Shown here: in pieces, positions 35,765 to 45,689 of the stretch | Layout: every line of letters starts with the position of its first letter | Numbering within the stretch: the stretch's first letter is position 1 | Assembly: GCF_901000735.1 (NCBI RefSeq) | Contig: NC_081551.1 | Coordinates: 3,310,745-3,374,744, forward strand | Origin: Corylus avellana | Taxonomy: Eukaryota; Streptophyta; Magnoliopsida; Fagales; Betulaceae | Reading direction: 5' to 3' | Length of the DNA stretch: 64,000 bases | Made by a program: the position numbers and the translations under genes | The notes under the pieces: generated by a model | What the model saw: the letters and a program-made list of their open reading frames with translations, nothing else | The model's database searches: none | What the model was told of the DNA's origin: nothing

Positions 35765-36516
35765 GTTTAATTAAAATATTAACAAATTAAACAAACACGA
35801 TTTATCAAAAAAAATTATGACTATAATAAAATAAATCACAAAAATAGAACAATAAAACCTGATTTGGCAAAGGAATTATAAAGCAGTTCTTGAAGACTCG
35901 GAGAGGAAGAGAAAATTACCAGTTTATCATTTAGCAGATAGGCATAGAAGAGAAACTCAGAAAAAGGGCGAGCAAGGAGGAGAGGCAGACCGACAAAAAG
36001 TGGTATTTAAAATGCCCCAAGTAGCCGGCATTATACTCTATGGAGTCGATTTTATTGGCCGTTGCCAATCCCTAGATAATATAATAGGAAATAAATCAAT
36101 AATATTTTATTTGTAATGATAAGAATTTCTCACCAAATTCTCATCATTTATAATAAATCGTTTTTTTTTCTTCTTTTTTTCTTGAATTATTTCTAGAATT
36201 TATAATGGACTTAATAATTGGGGCCTTAAATTTTGATGAAATTTTTTTTTGGGTCTTATTGAAAAAAATTTGGGCCTTAAATTTTTTTAAATTTTTGTTT
36301 TTTAGCCTTTTTTAAATTGAGGCCTTATTTATATTACTTACTTATCATGATTAGAGGCCTTAAGTTTTAATGAAAAAAAAAAATAAAAAAAAATTGGGCC
36401 TTAATTTTTTTTTTTTTGCCCAAATTTTTTTTTTTAGGCCTTATTAAATTGGGAGCCTTAGGCGAGTGGCTAACTTGTCTAGGGCTCAATTTTTTTTTTT
36501 TTTTTTGGATTTATTG

Positions 36517-36956
36517 GCCCCGTTTGCCAACAGTGCGGAACGACACTGTAGCTGGAACAGTACTGTTCTAGCTACAGTACCATCCTTTAAAAAATGATTT
36601 TTTTTTTCTTTTTTTTTTTTAAAAGAAAAATATTAAAAGACAAAAAAAAAAAAAAAANNNNNNNNNNNNNNNNNNNNNNNNNNNNNNNNNNNNNNNNNNN
36701 NNNNNNNNNNNNNNNNNNNNNNNNNNNNNNNNNNNNNNNNNNNNNNNNNNNNNNNNNNNNNNNNNNNNNNNNNNNNNNNNNNNNNNNNNNNNNNNNNNNN
36801 NNNNNNNNTGGAGCCACCCCGATCTCTTTCTTAGTGTTTTTATTTTTTTTTTAATTTTTTTTTAAGAAAAAAAAATTAATTTTTAAAAGAAAGTATTATA
36901 GTTGGAACAGTACCGTTTCAGCTATAGTGCCGTTCCGCACGGTTGGCAAACGGGGC
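36517..36956. mobile_element. MITE nested in the hAT element
   Basis: GCCCCGTTTGCCAACAGTGC at the left and the inverted GCCCCGTTTGCCAACCGTGC at the right continue as matching arms (GGAACGACACTGTAGCTGGA against GGAACGGCACTATAGCTGAA). The centre is T-rich and contains a 151-N gap (36658-36808). The target duplication is not clear. Confidence 0.8.
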
Positions 36957-37096
36957 ATTAAATTGGACGCCCTAGGCCTAGGGCTTGAGTCAGCCCTGCT
37001 GCCAAGCTATAGGGAGATTTCTGGAGGAGAGAGAAGATAGCGTTTTGCTCATAGGGGCGTTTTTGTTTTTTTCTTTCCAAAGATTGCTTTTGTACA

Positions 37097-37733
37097 TTAA
37101 ATAATATTAAGGCACAACAGTGTCTATGGTATTTGTCAAAGACTCAAAAAGAAAGATTAAATAATATTAAGACACTGTTGTGTCTAGGGTATTTGTCAAA
37201 GACTCAAAAAGATTAAATAATATTAAGACACTATTGTGTCGATGGTATTTGTCAAAGACTCAAAAAGAAAGATTAAATAATATTAAGACACTGTTGTGTC
37301 GATGGTATTTGTCAAAGACTCAAAAAGAAAGATTAAATAATATTAAGACACTGTTGTGTCGATGGTATTTGTCAAAGACTCAAAAGGAAAGATTAAATAA
37401 TATTAAGACACTGTTGTGCGATGGTATTTGTCAAAGACTCAAAAAGATTAAANNNNNNNNNNNNNNNNNNNNNNNNNNNNNNNNNNNNNNNNNNNNNNNN
37501 NNTAAATAATATTAAGACACTGTTGTGTCTATGGTATTTGTCAAAGACTCAAAAGGATTAAATAATATTAAGACACTGTTGTGTCGATGGTATTTGTCAA
37601 AGACTCAAAAAGATTAAATAATATTAAGACACTGTTGTGTCTATGGTATTTGTCAAAGACTCAAAAAGATTAAATAATATTAAGACACGACAGTGTCTAT
37701 GGCATTTGTCAAAGACAACAGTGTCTATGGCCC
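37097..37733. repeat. 56-60-bp minisatellite, about eleven units
   Basis: Units read GATTAAATAATATTAAGACA, then CTGTTGTGTCGATGGTATTT, then GTCAAAGACTCAAAAAGAAA. The AGAAA end is present or absent, giving 60- or 56-base forms. The core GACACTGTTGTGTC is a short inverted repeat. A 50-N gap (37453-37502) breaks the array, so the copy number is a minimum. Spurious ORFs run through it. Confidence 0.95.
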
Positions 37734-37872
37734 ATTCCAATTTTTTCGTGCTAGTATTTAGGCATCTTTGTTGCACTTGGCCCTCATAAAAGAGGCCACT
37801 AGGGGCATTCTATAGAGAGATCCTAGCTATGAACGTGCACTAGGCACTCAGTTCTATAGAGAGATCCTAGCT

Positions 37873-38286
37873 ATGAACATTTTCGTATGTTTTTCCCAAA
37901 TTTTTCAGAGATTTCGCCGCCAAAGGACGCAGCTGCAGCCGCAGCCGCAGCCACCACCCGACGTAGAAGCTGGCCCTCAACCACGTGGTTTGGAATTGGA
38001 AGTGTTGCATAACCATGTTATAGATTTGGCTAACCGTGGCTTGGCATTAGCATATGCAATGGCTCTCACATATGCTCAAATTAACTTCAAATACTCTCCA
38101 ACCTTTCACGTGATCTCTTTCTTATTCTTATTATGCTTTGTTTTTTTATTGGTTAGCAAATTCATAACTTTCAAATTTCTTGTGATAGCCCAAGTGCTCG
38201 ATCTTGTTGGCGCCTTTTTGGGAGTGACAGCTTTTTTCATAGCCATTACAATACCATTTCCTTTGTACCTCCAAATTATCACTTGA
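37873..38286 (+). CDS. Small predicted membrane protein, 137 aa, function unknown
   Basis: The single-exon frame starts MNIFVCFSQIF and has a basic, Q/P-rich N-terminal part (residues 12-40), then a helix at 55-71 (LANRGLALAYAMALTYAQI), a membrane segment at 78-97 (FHVISFLFLLCFVFLLVSKF) and another at 103-131 (FLGVTAFFIAITIPFPL). The TAFF.AITIPFPL ending resembles a family of small uncharacterised plant membrane proteins that I recall only generally. A splice-acceptor-like TTTTTTCAG sits at codon 12, so the true start could lie in an upstream exon. A TATA-like CATAAAAGAG lies at about 37786, and a 25-base direct repeat (CTATAGAGAGATCCTAGCTA) flanks the start. Confidence 0.6.
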   Translation: MNIFVCFSQIFQRFRRQRTQLQPQPQPPPDVEAGPQPRGLELEVLHNHVIDLANRGLALAYAMALTYAQINFKYSPTFHVISFLFLLCFVFLLVSKFITFKFLVIAQVLDLVGAFLGVTAFFIAITIPFPLYLQIIT

Positions 38287-39090
38287 GTGGTTAATGCTTT
38301 TCCCCTCCTCTCAGTTTTTGTTTCCATTCTCTTCTAACTAGAATATTACAAGTTCGCTGGTAATATTTGACGGCTCTGTTTTTGGTTACCAAAGAAAGCT
38401 TTTAGCAGAAGAAATGAAATCAGAGTTCGAGTTAATAGACTAAGAAAGAATGAAGTTTTCAGCTTATCTTGCAATTTCTTTTTTCTTTTTTTGTTCTTCC
38501 AGTTTCCTTTGACCCGCTAGTCTCGTGGTCTTTGGGTATGTGCTGTTTTTTTTTTTTTTTTTTTTAAGCGTGAAAGATGTACTGTTTATACGATATTAAA
38601 CTATGGATGTACCTGATAGGCTCATTTAAATCAGTAGTTTTAATTATCAAGTCATTTACAAATTAAGGTATTAATTAATACTTAACTTATTAATTAATCA
38701 TACACTCTCACTAAATCTTAAAAAAAAAATTTCAAGCCTTTTCTTTTTCTCTCTTTAATGAAAATGGATCAAAGATACAAAGTTGGAACATCAATTAATG
38801 CCATCAACACCAGTAGAAGGGTCCGAAAAAGAAATCTTAGTTTAGGCCCAGCACGTGACTACGTGAGCATCTCCGGCTACTAGAGTGCGTATGATGATAT
38901 TGGAATTTCAAAAACTAAAATTTGTTTTGAAAAAAATGTAAAATTAGTCTTTATAATTTTATCTAATTTATAATTAGTTTATTTTGATATTAAAATAAAC
39001 TCGGAGGTTCTTGAGGTAATTGACTTAACAAATTATGTTCGAGTAATACTAATTTAAGTAGAACACATGTCACAATTTTATTGGATCCAT
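38287..39090. other. Non-coding spacer
   Basis: Immediate 3' flank of the membrane-protein gene, then AT-rich sequence. Nothing else recognised. Confidence 0.5.
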
Positions 39091-39220
39091 TAATCTTCCC
39101 TGAAGAAAATAAACTACCGACTGTTTGGACCCGTTAACCCATTAGCTAACAACATTCTTTAAGAGCACTCACAGACTTAGTCACATTAACCCATTATCTA
39201 ACAACATTCTTTAAGAGCAC

Positions 39221-40016
39221 TCACAGATCACTATTGCTTAGTCATTTCTTATTTTATTTAAAATAGATAAACAAAACACTAAAAAATTATTTACATTGGA
39301 TTATACATCTTAAATATAAAGTACTTTTTTTTTTTTTTGCAATTATGAACAGTGCACCACCATATATAGCGGGTACTTTTTATATATCCATTTCATTGAT
39401 ATACTATTTATCTCTTTACATCTCTCTTTTCTCAAAATTTTCTTATACTATTTATCTCTTCGCATTTCTTTTTTCCCAGAAGTTGATAAATAGAATCTTT
39501 TGAAAAAATACATTTTTTATAAAAAAAATTAAATGATATAGATAAAAAATAGATATCGGATATATAGCGTCTTTTAGAGCATTCACAATGGCTTAGCCAT
39601 TTTTTACTTTTATCTAAAATATATAAGTAAAGCACTAAACAACCTTATACATTGGATTATGTATCTCAAATGCAAAATACAATTTTGTTGCATTTACCCC
39701 TACATGTTGTTCACATATCTATCTCATTAATATACTATTTATTTCTCTCCATCTCTCTTTTCCCAAAATTTGCTCATATTATTTATCTTCTACATCTCTA
39801 TTTTTTCAAAATTTGCTCATACTATTTCTCTCTCCGTAGAATCTTTAGAAAAATATATAATTCTTATAAAAAAATAAAAAATAAAATTTAAATAATATAA
39901 TAAAAAAATAGATAATCGGATATATAATGTCTTTTAAAACTATTACCTAAACTAAATAAAATATGTGTTAATTAACCATTTTTCATTAAAAATATACTAA
40001 AACAATACGAATGCTC
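39221..40016. mobile_element. Pair of PIF/Harbinger-like MITEs
   Basis: GAGCACTCACAGATCA near 39221, GAGCATTCACAATGGCTTAG near 39578 and GAATGCTC near 40008 are terminal-type sequences next to TTA/TAA. The interior phrases (ATTTAAAATAGATAAACAAA; GATATATAGCGTCTTTTA) are similar in both halves. The pair is repeated in 41430-42215. Confidence 0.6.
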
Positions 40017-40264
40017 TTAGAACTTGACTAGATACAAGAAGGATTTCAAAAGATACTTTCTTCTTTTTTTTTTTTTTTTTTTTGAAAGAATTTCAAAAGA
40101 CAGTTAAAATCAAAACAATCGACCAACTAACTGACAACCTTTAAAAGCTTAACGCGAAGAATGTCAAAAGGCTTCTCGTGAACCTGCGCATGAACGCCAG
40201 GTTTCCCATTTCAGCTTCCAAATCCAAAGTGCTTTGGAACAAAGATGCGCGTATCCCTCGCACG

Positions 40265-40296
<32 letters not shown>

Positions 40297-40385
40297 CCCA
40301 ACCTCATTCATAACGGTAAACAATGAATAAAATTTATACAATTAGGAAAGGGCAGAGGTTGGGGGTGTTATATATATATATATAA

Positions 40386-40542
40386 AATGAGTTGGAGGCT
40401 GAGAGAGCCATGTTCGAGCTTGCTAACGAGATTATTATTAGCGTCATCTTAGAGGCCACTTTCATGGAGGTCTACCGTGATGGGGTTGAGGAGGGCAAGA
40501 GGATCCTTAATGAGAAATCACCCAGAGATTGATGTCTCGCAT
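40386..40542 (+). pseudogene. Unknown-domain copy b, frameshifted
   Basis: Aligns with the start of the ORF at 43537: GAGTTGGAGGCTGAGAGAGC and CATGTTCGAGCTTGCTAACG. The first Met codon is lost. A one-base insertion (GAGAAATCACCCAGAG in place of GAGAATCACCCAGAG) ends the frame, and sequence after about 40542 is unrelated. A TATA-containing promoter copy precedes it at 40140-40310. Confidence 0.78.
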
Positions 40543-41260
40543 TTGTCAGAATTTCTGACCATATTTGGTGTTAGTTTTTCTTTAACCATTTATTGTTTAT
40601 TTACTATCATTATTTTCTCTTTTCACATGTGGACTTGGATTTTTTTTTTTTTCCCCTTTTCATAAAAAATAATAGAGAAATATTTGTAAAGCTTGACGTT
40701 TAGTGCTCGTAAAAAGTAGTTAGGTAAAATAACAAAAAGTTGATTCAACTGTGACTCTGTGAGTCTGTGACCAAGTAGAGCTAACTGATTTTACATTGGT
40801 TCCAAATCTTAGGGGGTGTTTGGCAAATGAGATAGCCTAAACACTGTAGTTGATGTAGATTGATGTGAAAAAAAGTAAGAATGTTTGGTATAAAAAAAAT
40901 GAAAAAGTGGTATGAAAAAATAAAAAAGTTTTATTTTGTAGTGATTTTTTTATTTGAATAATAATAAAATGTAAATGATTTGATATTAAAAATAAAAAAG
41001 TTAAAATATTTTTGATGTTAATTTTTTTGAAAAATAGTGATAAACAGTATTTGACCCAAGTTCTTCCAAGCATTCTAAAACATACAAGAAGGATTTCAAA
41101 AGACGCTTGAAATCAAAACAATCGATCAACTAACTGACAAATATTAAATGCTTAAGGCTTCTCGTGAACTTAACTGACACCACATTATGACCAGGTTTCC
41201 CATTTCAGCTTCCAAAGTGCTTTGGGACAAGATGCGCGTATCCCTCACACGCTATATATA

Positions 41261-41360
41261 NNNNNNNNNNNNNNNNNNNNNNNNNNNNNNNNNNNNNNNN
41301 NNNNNNNNNNNNNNNNNNNNNNNNNNNNNNNNNNNNNNNNNNNNNNNNNNNNNNNNNNNN
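41261..41360. other. Assembly gap (100 N)
   Basis: Placed exactly where the TA microsatellite follows CACACGCTATATATA. In copy B the same point continues into a longer TA run and then into the ORF at 43537. Confidence 0.99.
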
Positions 41361-42462
41361 TAATCTTCCCTGAAGAAAATAAACTACCAACTGTTTGGAC
41401 CCATTAACCCATTATCTAACAACATTCCTTAAGAGCACTCACATATCACAATCGCTTTGTCAATTCTTATTTTATTTAAACACTAAAAAATTATTTACAT
41501 TGGGTTATACATCTTAAATATAAAATAAGTTTTTTTTTTTTTTTTGGCAATTGTGAACAGTGCACCATCGCATGTAGCGGGCATTGTTTACACATCCATT
41601 ACTATTTATCTCTTCACATCTCTCTTTTTTTTTTCAAAATTTTCTCATACTATTTATCTCTCCGCATCTCTTTTTTCCCAAAAGTTGATAAATATGATCT
41701 TTTAAAAAAATACGCTCTTTATAAAAAAAATTAAATGATATAGATAAAAAAAAATAGATATCGAATATATAGCGTCTTTTAGAGCATTCACAATGGCTTA
41801 GTCATTTTTTACTTTTATCTAAAATAGATAAGTAAAGCGCTAAAAAACCTTATACATTGAATTATGTATCTCAAATGCAAAATACAATTTTGTTGCATTT
41901 ACCAATATATGTTGTTCACATATCTATCTAATTAATATACTATTTCTTTCTCTCCATCTCTCTTTTTCCAAAATTTGCTCATATTATTTATCTTCTACAT
42001 CTCTATTTTCTCAAAATTTGCTCTTACTATTTCTCGCTCCGTAGAATCTTTAGAAAAAATAGAATCCTTATAAAAAAATTAAATTAAATTATATAGATAA
42101 AAAAAAATAGATAATCAGATATATAATTTCTTTTAAAACTCATTATCAAAACTAAATAAAATATGTGTTAATTAACCATTTTTCATTAAAAATATACTGA
42201 AACAATACGAATCCTCTAACAACTTGACTAGATACAAGAAGGATTTCAAAAGATACTTTCTTTTCCTTTTTTTTTTTTTTTTTTGGAAAGAATTTCAAAA
42301 GACACTTAAAATCAAAACAATCGACTAACTGACAACCTTTAAAAGCTTAACGCGAAGAATGTCAAAAGGCTTCTCGTGAACCTGCGCATGAACGCCAGGT
42401 TTCCCATTTCAGCTTCCAAATCCAAAGTGCTTTGGAACAAAGATGCGCGTATCCCTCGCACG

Positions 42463-42494
<32 letters not shown>

Positions 42495-43458
42495 CCCAAC
42501 CTCATTCATAACGGTAAACAATGAATAAAATTTATACAATTAGGAAAGGGCAGAGGTTGGGGGTGTTATATATATATATATAAAATGAGTTGGAGGCTGA
42601 GAGAGCCATGTTCGAGCTTGCTAACGAGATTATTATTAGCGTCATCTTAGAGGCCACTTTCATGGAGGTCTACCGTGATGGGGTTGAGGAGGGCAAGAGG
42701 ATCCTTAATGAGAAATCACCCAGAGATTGATGTCTCGCATTTGTCAGAATTTCTGACCATATTTGGTGTTAGTTTTTCTTTAACCATTTATTGTTTATTT
42801 ACTATCATTATTTTCTCTTTTCACATGTGGACTTGGATTTTTTTTTTTTTCCCCTTTTCATAAAAAATAATAGAGAAATATTTGTAAAGCTTGACGTTTA
42901 GTGCTCGTAAAAAGTAGTTAGGTAAAATAACAAAAAGTTGATTCAACTGTGACTCTGTGAGTCTGTGACCAAGTAGAGCTAACTGATTTTACATTGGTTC
43001 CAAATCTTAGGGGGTGTTTGGCAAATGAGATAGCCTAAACACTGTAGTTGATGTAGATTGATGTGAAAAAAAGTAAGAATGTTTGGTATAAAAAAAATGA
43101 AAAAGTGGTATGAAAAAATAAAAAAGTTTTATTTTGTAGTGATTTTTTTATTTGAATAATAATAAAATGTAAATGATTTGATATTAAAAATAAAAAAGTT
43201 AAAATATTTTTGATGTTAATTTTTTTGAAAAATAGTGATAAACAGTATTTGACCCAAGTTCTTCCAAGCATTCTAAAACATACAAGAAGGATTTCAAAAG
43301 ACGCTTGAAATCAAAACAATCGATCAACTAACTGACAAATATTAAATGCTTAAGGCTTCTCGTGAACTTAACTGACACCACATTATGACCAGGTTTCCCA
43401 TTTCAGCTTCCAAAGTGCTTTGGGACAAGATGCGCGTATCCCTCACACGCTATATATA
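41361..43458. repeat. ~2.1-kb tandem duplicate, copy B
   Basis: See copy A. It continues without a break into the promoter and ORF at 43449-43791. Confidence 0.92.
42584..42740 (+). pseudogene. Unknown-domain copy b', identical to copy b
   Basis: Same sequence and same frameshift as 40386-40542, offset by 2198 bases within the duplicated segment. Confidence 0.78.
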
Positions 43459-43500
43459 TATATATATATATATACATCCACAACCTCTGGCCTTATCGGA
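43330..43500 (+). promoter_or_regulatory. Promoter of the 84-aa unknown-domain gene
   Basis: TTCCCATTTCAGCTTCCAAA, GATGCGCGTATCCC and CACGC lead into an expanded TA run serving as the TATA region (43450-43474), then CAACCTCTGGCCTTA. It is the same type as 26480-26760. The microsatellite expansion may alter TATA spacing. Confidence 0.6.
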
Positions 43501-43536
43501 ATGTAGCAGGAACTGCTGAGTAAGTCTCTCGGCGTT

Positions 43537-43791
43537 ATGGATGAGTTGGAGGCAGAGTTCAGAGCCATGTTTGAGCTTGCTAACGAGATTATTAGCGTGA
43601 TCGTAGAGGCCGCTTTTATGGATGGCTACTGTGTTGGGTTTGAGGAGGGCAAGAGGTTCCTTAAAGAGAATCACCCAGAGATTGATGTCTCGCATTTTGA
43701 GGTACATGACTTTCCCATGCCGCCAGGAGCCTTGAAAGATCTTGATGATCTCAAGGAGCTGTGTCGGTTGAGTTGGTCTTCCTTCTACTGA
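43537..43791 (+). CDS. 84-aa protein with unknown NHPEIDVS/HDFPMPP domain (copy c)
   Basis: Single-exon frame from MDELEAEFRAMFELANEI to SWSSFY and TGA. It is acidic and helical at the N terminus, with GYCVGFEEGKRFLKENHP, EIDVSHFEVHDFPMPPGAL and a C-terminal DLDDLKEL helix. It aligns over most of its length with exon 2 of the chimera at 47481-47756 but lacks any H3 tail. The start is the first ATG after a 60-base leader. The HPxIDVS pattern loosely recalls C-terminal parts of plant gag-like or transposon-derived proteins, a weak resemblance only. Paralogues at 26.9, 40.4 and 42.6 kb are broken, so this is the intact member of its subtype. Expression is not shown. Confidence 0.6.
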   Translation: MDELEAEFRAMFELANEIISVIVEAAFMDGYCVGFEEGKRFLKENHPEIDVSHFEVHDFPMPPGALKDLDDLKELCRLSWSSFY

Positions 43792-45060
43792 GACCAAGTT
43801 TCATTTGACAGATTAAGGATCCAAGACGTCTACCCCCCGCCCATGATTTTGTGTCTTTTTCTACTTATTCTGCGTCTTTTGGTGGGTGTACATTCAGTAC
43901 TTTTGTATGAAATGAAACACTTTTGATTGTCGATCAAACATTTTCCCTGCCCTTTCTGACTTCTTTATCTTGTGTATTGTCTTTATTGGATTTTTTACTC
44001 CCATGTCCCGCACACCCATCTGGATATATGGTAACGTATGGTTTTGCTCTAGCCATCCCTAAACAAGATCGAGCTTTCTTCTTTTTTTGGCTTGTTTTTC
44101 ATAAAGCACTTTCCACTGGTGACCCATTGCTGGGTTGGGGCTATAATATTGGTGATACTTCTTGTTGCTCCTTTTGCTGTGATTGTGTTGACACTGTTAA
44201 TAGGCATATTTTCTTTCGTTGGGGCTTTGGACCCTGGGATTGCAGGCTAATAATTAAGCAATACTGATTACATTCAATCAAAATAGGTATCATCTCATAT
44301 TTTTCCAAAAAAGTTCAAAAATATTTTTAAATTTTTTTACCAAACATATTAGCCTCTCCAAGCTGAGTTTTATTTAGTGCAGCTGTATATCATCTTTGGT
44401 TGCTAAGAAAGGCTAAGCTGCTTCCTGGAGTTTCTAGCTGATTGTTAGAGGACAATGGAATTTCATTCATAAAAAAAGAACAGAAAAAAAGGCTGTTCAA
44501 AAGGCTATGTTCCTCTTTAGTGGCCTAGCCTTCCACAACTATAGCAGTAGTTCGAGATCTACTTGGTACTTATTTTGGATCTACAATGTGGGTTTGTTCC
44601 CTCATGGAACATTGAATCCCAGAAACAAAGGATTTTTTTTTATTTATTTATTTTTTTTTATGACAATCCTAGAGTTTGGGGCTTGTTTGAGAACTACATT
44701 TTTCCCAACTCAACTCAACCCCTTTTCTGAATTAATATTTGAGTGATTTTTGAACTCAACTTAACGCTTTCCATTTCTAGGCCGTTCATAGTGGGCCGAT
44801 CATTTCGGCCCATTGTTAGAGGATGGGGCCTTATTTCCCCCACCTTACATTGCACTCGCGGTTACCAGCGTGGTGCATATAATAAAGAATAGTAGTTCCA
44901 TTTAGTAATATATTATGCTACTGTTAATAAAAATTAATTTTTATTTATTTTTTTTAAGTACTGATTATTATTATTATATCATTAAGTTATATAATATTAG
45001 TATAATAATCTAATAAATAATATTACGTTGTACAAAAGCAGGTATGTTGTACCATATTTT
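43728..45060. repeat. Segmental duplicate of 26955-28420
   Basis: Same order of landmarks as in the other copy, with small indels. It ends near the AATATTACGTTGTAC block, after which the H3.3-type upstream sequence begins. Confidence 0.88.
44028..44267 (+). pseudogene. LINE zf-RVT remnant, second copy
   Basis: AIPKQDRAFFFFWLVFHKAL, then STGDPLLGWGYNI, then a Cys-rich part (SCCSFCCDCVDTVNRHIFF) fits the zinc-binding C-terminal domain of plant LINE ORF2. It stops at 44265. It is better preserved than the 27302 copy. Confidence 0.65.
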
Positions 45061-45189
45061 GTTAATTTTAATAAAATAGTGAATTTAATTTGAAAAAAAA
45101 AAAAAAAAACTTGTCCCAAATTAAATCCTTTTTAGTTTATTCAGTTCAAATAAACTTGAAAAAATCTTAATTCTTCATAGTAAAACAAA
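45061..45189. other. Far-upstream sequence of the chimera promoter
   Basis: A shortened counterpart of 28690-29150 and 50860-51010 with a poly-A tract. No gene. Confidence 0.55.
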
Positions 45190-45439
45190 GCGTCTCTCAA
45201 AGTTCAATTAACTTCAGCCAATGGAAATCTAAGATTCAGGCGTCACCACCTAAAACCTCATCCACGCCGTCCACTTCAGTATAGAAAACACAATTCATCC
45301 GCCGTCCGATCTCTTACAGAGAAATCACACAGATAGTCAATTATATTCGTCCGATCCCGACTCCACGCTATATATAGACCTCAACCTTAGGCTTTTACAA
45401 ATCTTTGGTTCAGAGAGAGAGAGGCAGAAGCTTAGAGAG
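45190..45439 (+). promoter_or_regulatory. Promoter and leader exon of the H3-tail chimera (e)
   Basis: CCAAT box in TTCAGCCAATGGAAATC, GGCGTCACCACC, GCCGTCCACTTCAG, TATA box TATATATA at 45369-45376, then TTTACAAATCTTTGGTTCAG and a leader exon ending at 45439 before GTAAGT. It is collinear with the H3.3 promoter at 51011-51268 but lacks the 12 bases containing the octamer GATCCGCG. Confidence 0.8.
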
Positions 45440-45689
45440 GTAAGTTTTCTTTTTTCCTTTCTATATTTTTGAAACTCAGGGTTTTCTATTTCGGTTGTAT
45501 ATTGAAATTGAAATGGTTTCAATTGAAAGTTAGGGTTTTGGAACTTTCTTGCTTCAGAAGGTGTATTCTTTCGTTAATTAGTTGATAAGTAAGGATTACT
45601 ATTATGAGATTTTATTGGACTTTTGTTGTTTGATGTGGTTGAGTTTTCTGAGAGGACCTCTCTTGTTTTACGCATGTTTGGTTGCCAGA

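Larger units (their letters stand above)
34929..36998 (-). mobile_element. Internally deleted hAT transposon (ZMYM1/TTF-type)
   Basis: Terminal inverted repeats CAGGGCCGGCTCAA and (inverted) CAGGGCTGACTCAA. The flanks CTACCGAG (34921-34928) and CTGCCAAG (36999-37006) are an 8-bp target duplication with two differences. On the minus strand, 35764 downward reads MSTRKYASGYEKLKKKKKRK and a lysine-rich N terminus, then jumps to C-terminal hAT dimerisation sequence (ESAPIDILKYIKRLYFSN, AERNFSK, TMSQERLNGLAILSIEKD). The zinc finger and catalytic core are missing and several stops are present, so it cannot encode a working transposase. A MITE is nested at 36517-36956. Confidence 0.87.
39091..41260. 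repeat. ~2.1-kb tandem duplicate, copy A
   Basis: Begins TAATCTTCCCTGAAGAAAAT and ends in a TA microsatellite at the gap. The first ~1 kb matches 41361-42337 with many differences and indels. From 40140 on, it appears identical to 42338-43458. It contains two PIF/Harbinger-like MITEs (AGAGCACTCACAG and AGAGCATTCACAATGGC ends), an H3-derived promoter copy and pseudogene copy b. Confidence 0.92.

Noticed and set aside
37180..37509. Repetitive ORF through the minisatellite, and the idea of a CRISPR-like array
   Set aside because: Units are contiguous with no unique spacers, and the host is a plant. The frame is an effect of the 60-base period.
40837..41073. Minus-strand ORF duplicated at 43035-43271
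   Set aside because: Lies in an AT-rich MITE-like repeat, encodes F/I/K-rich low complexity, and is duplicated only with its segment.
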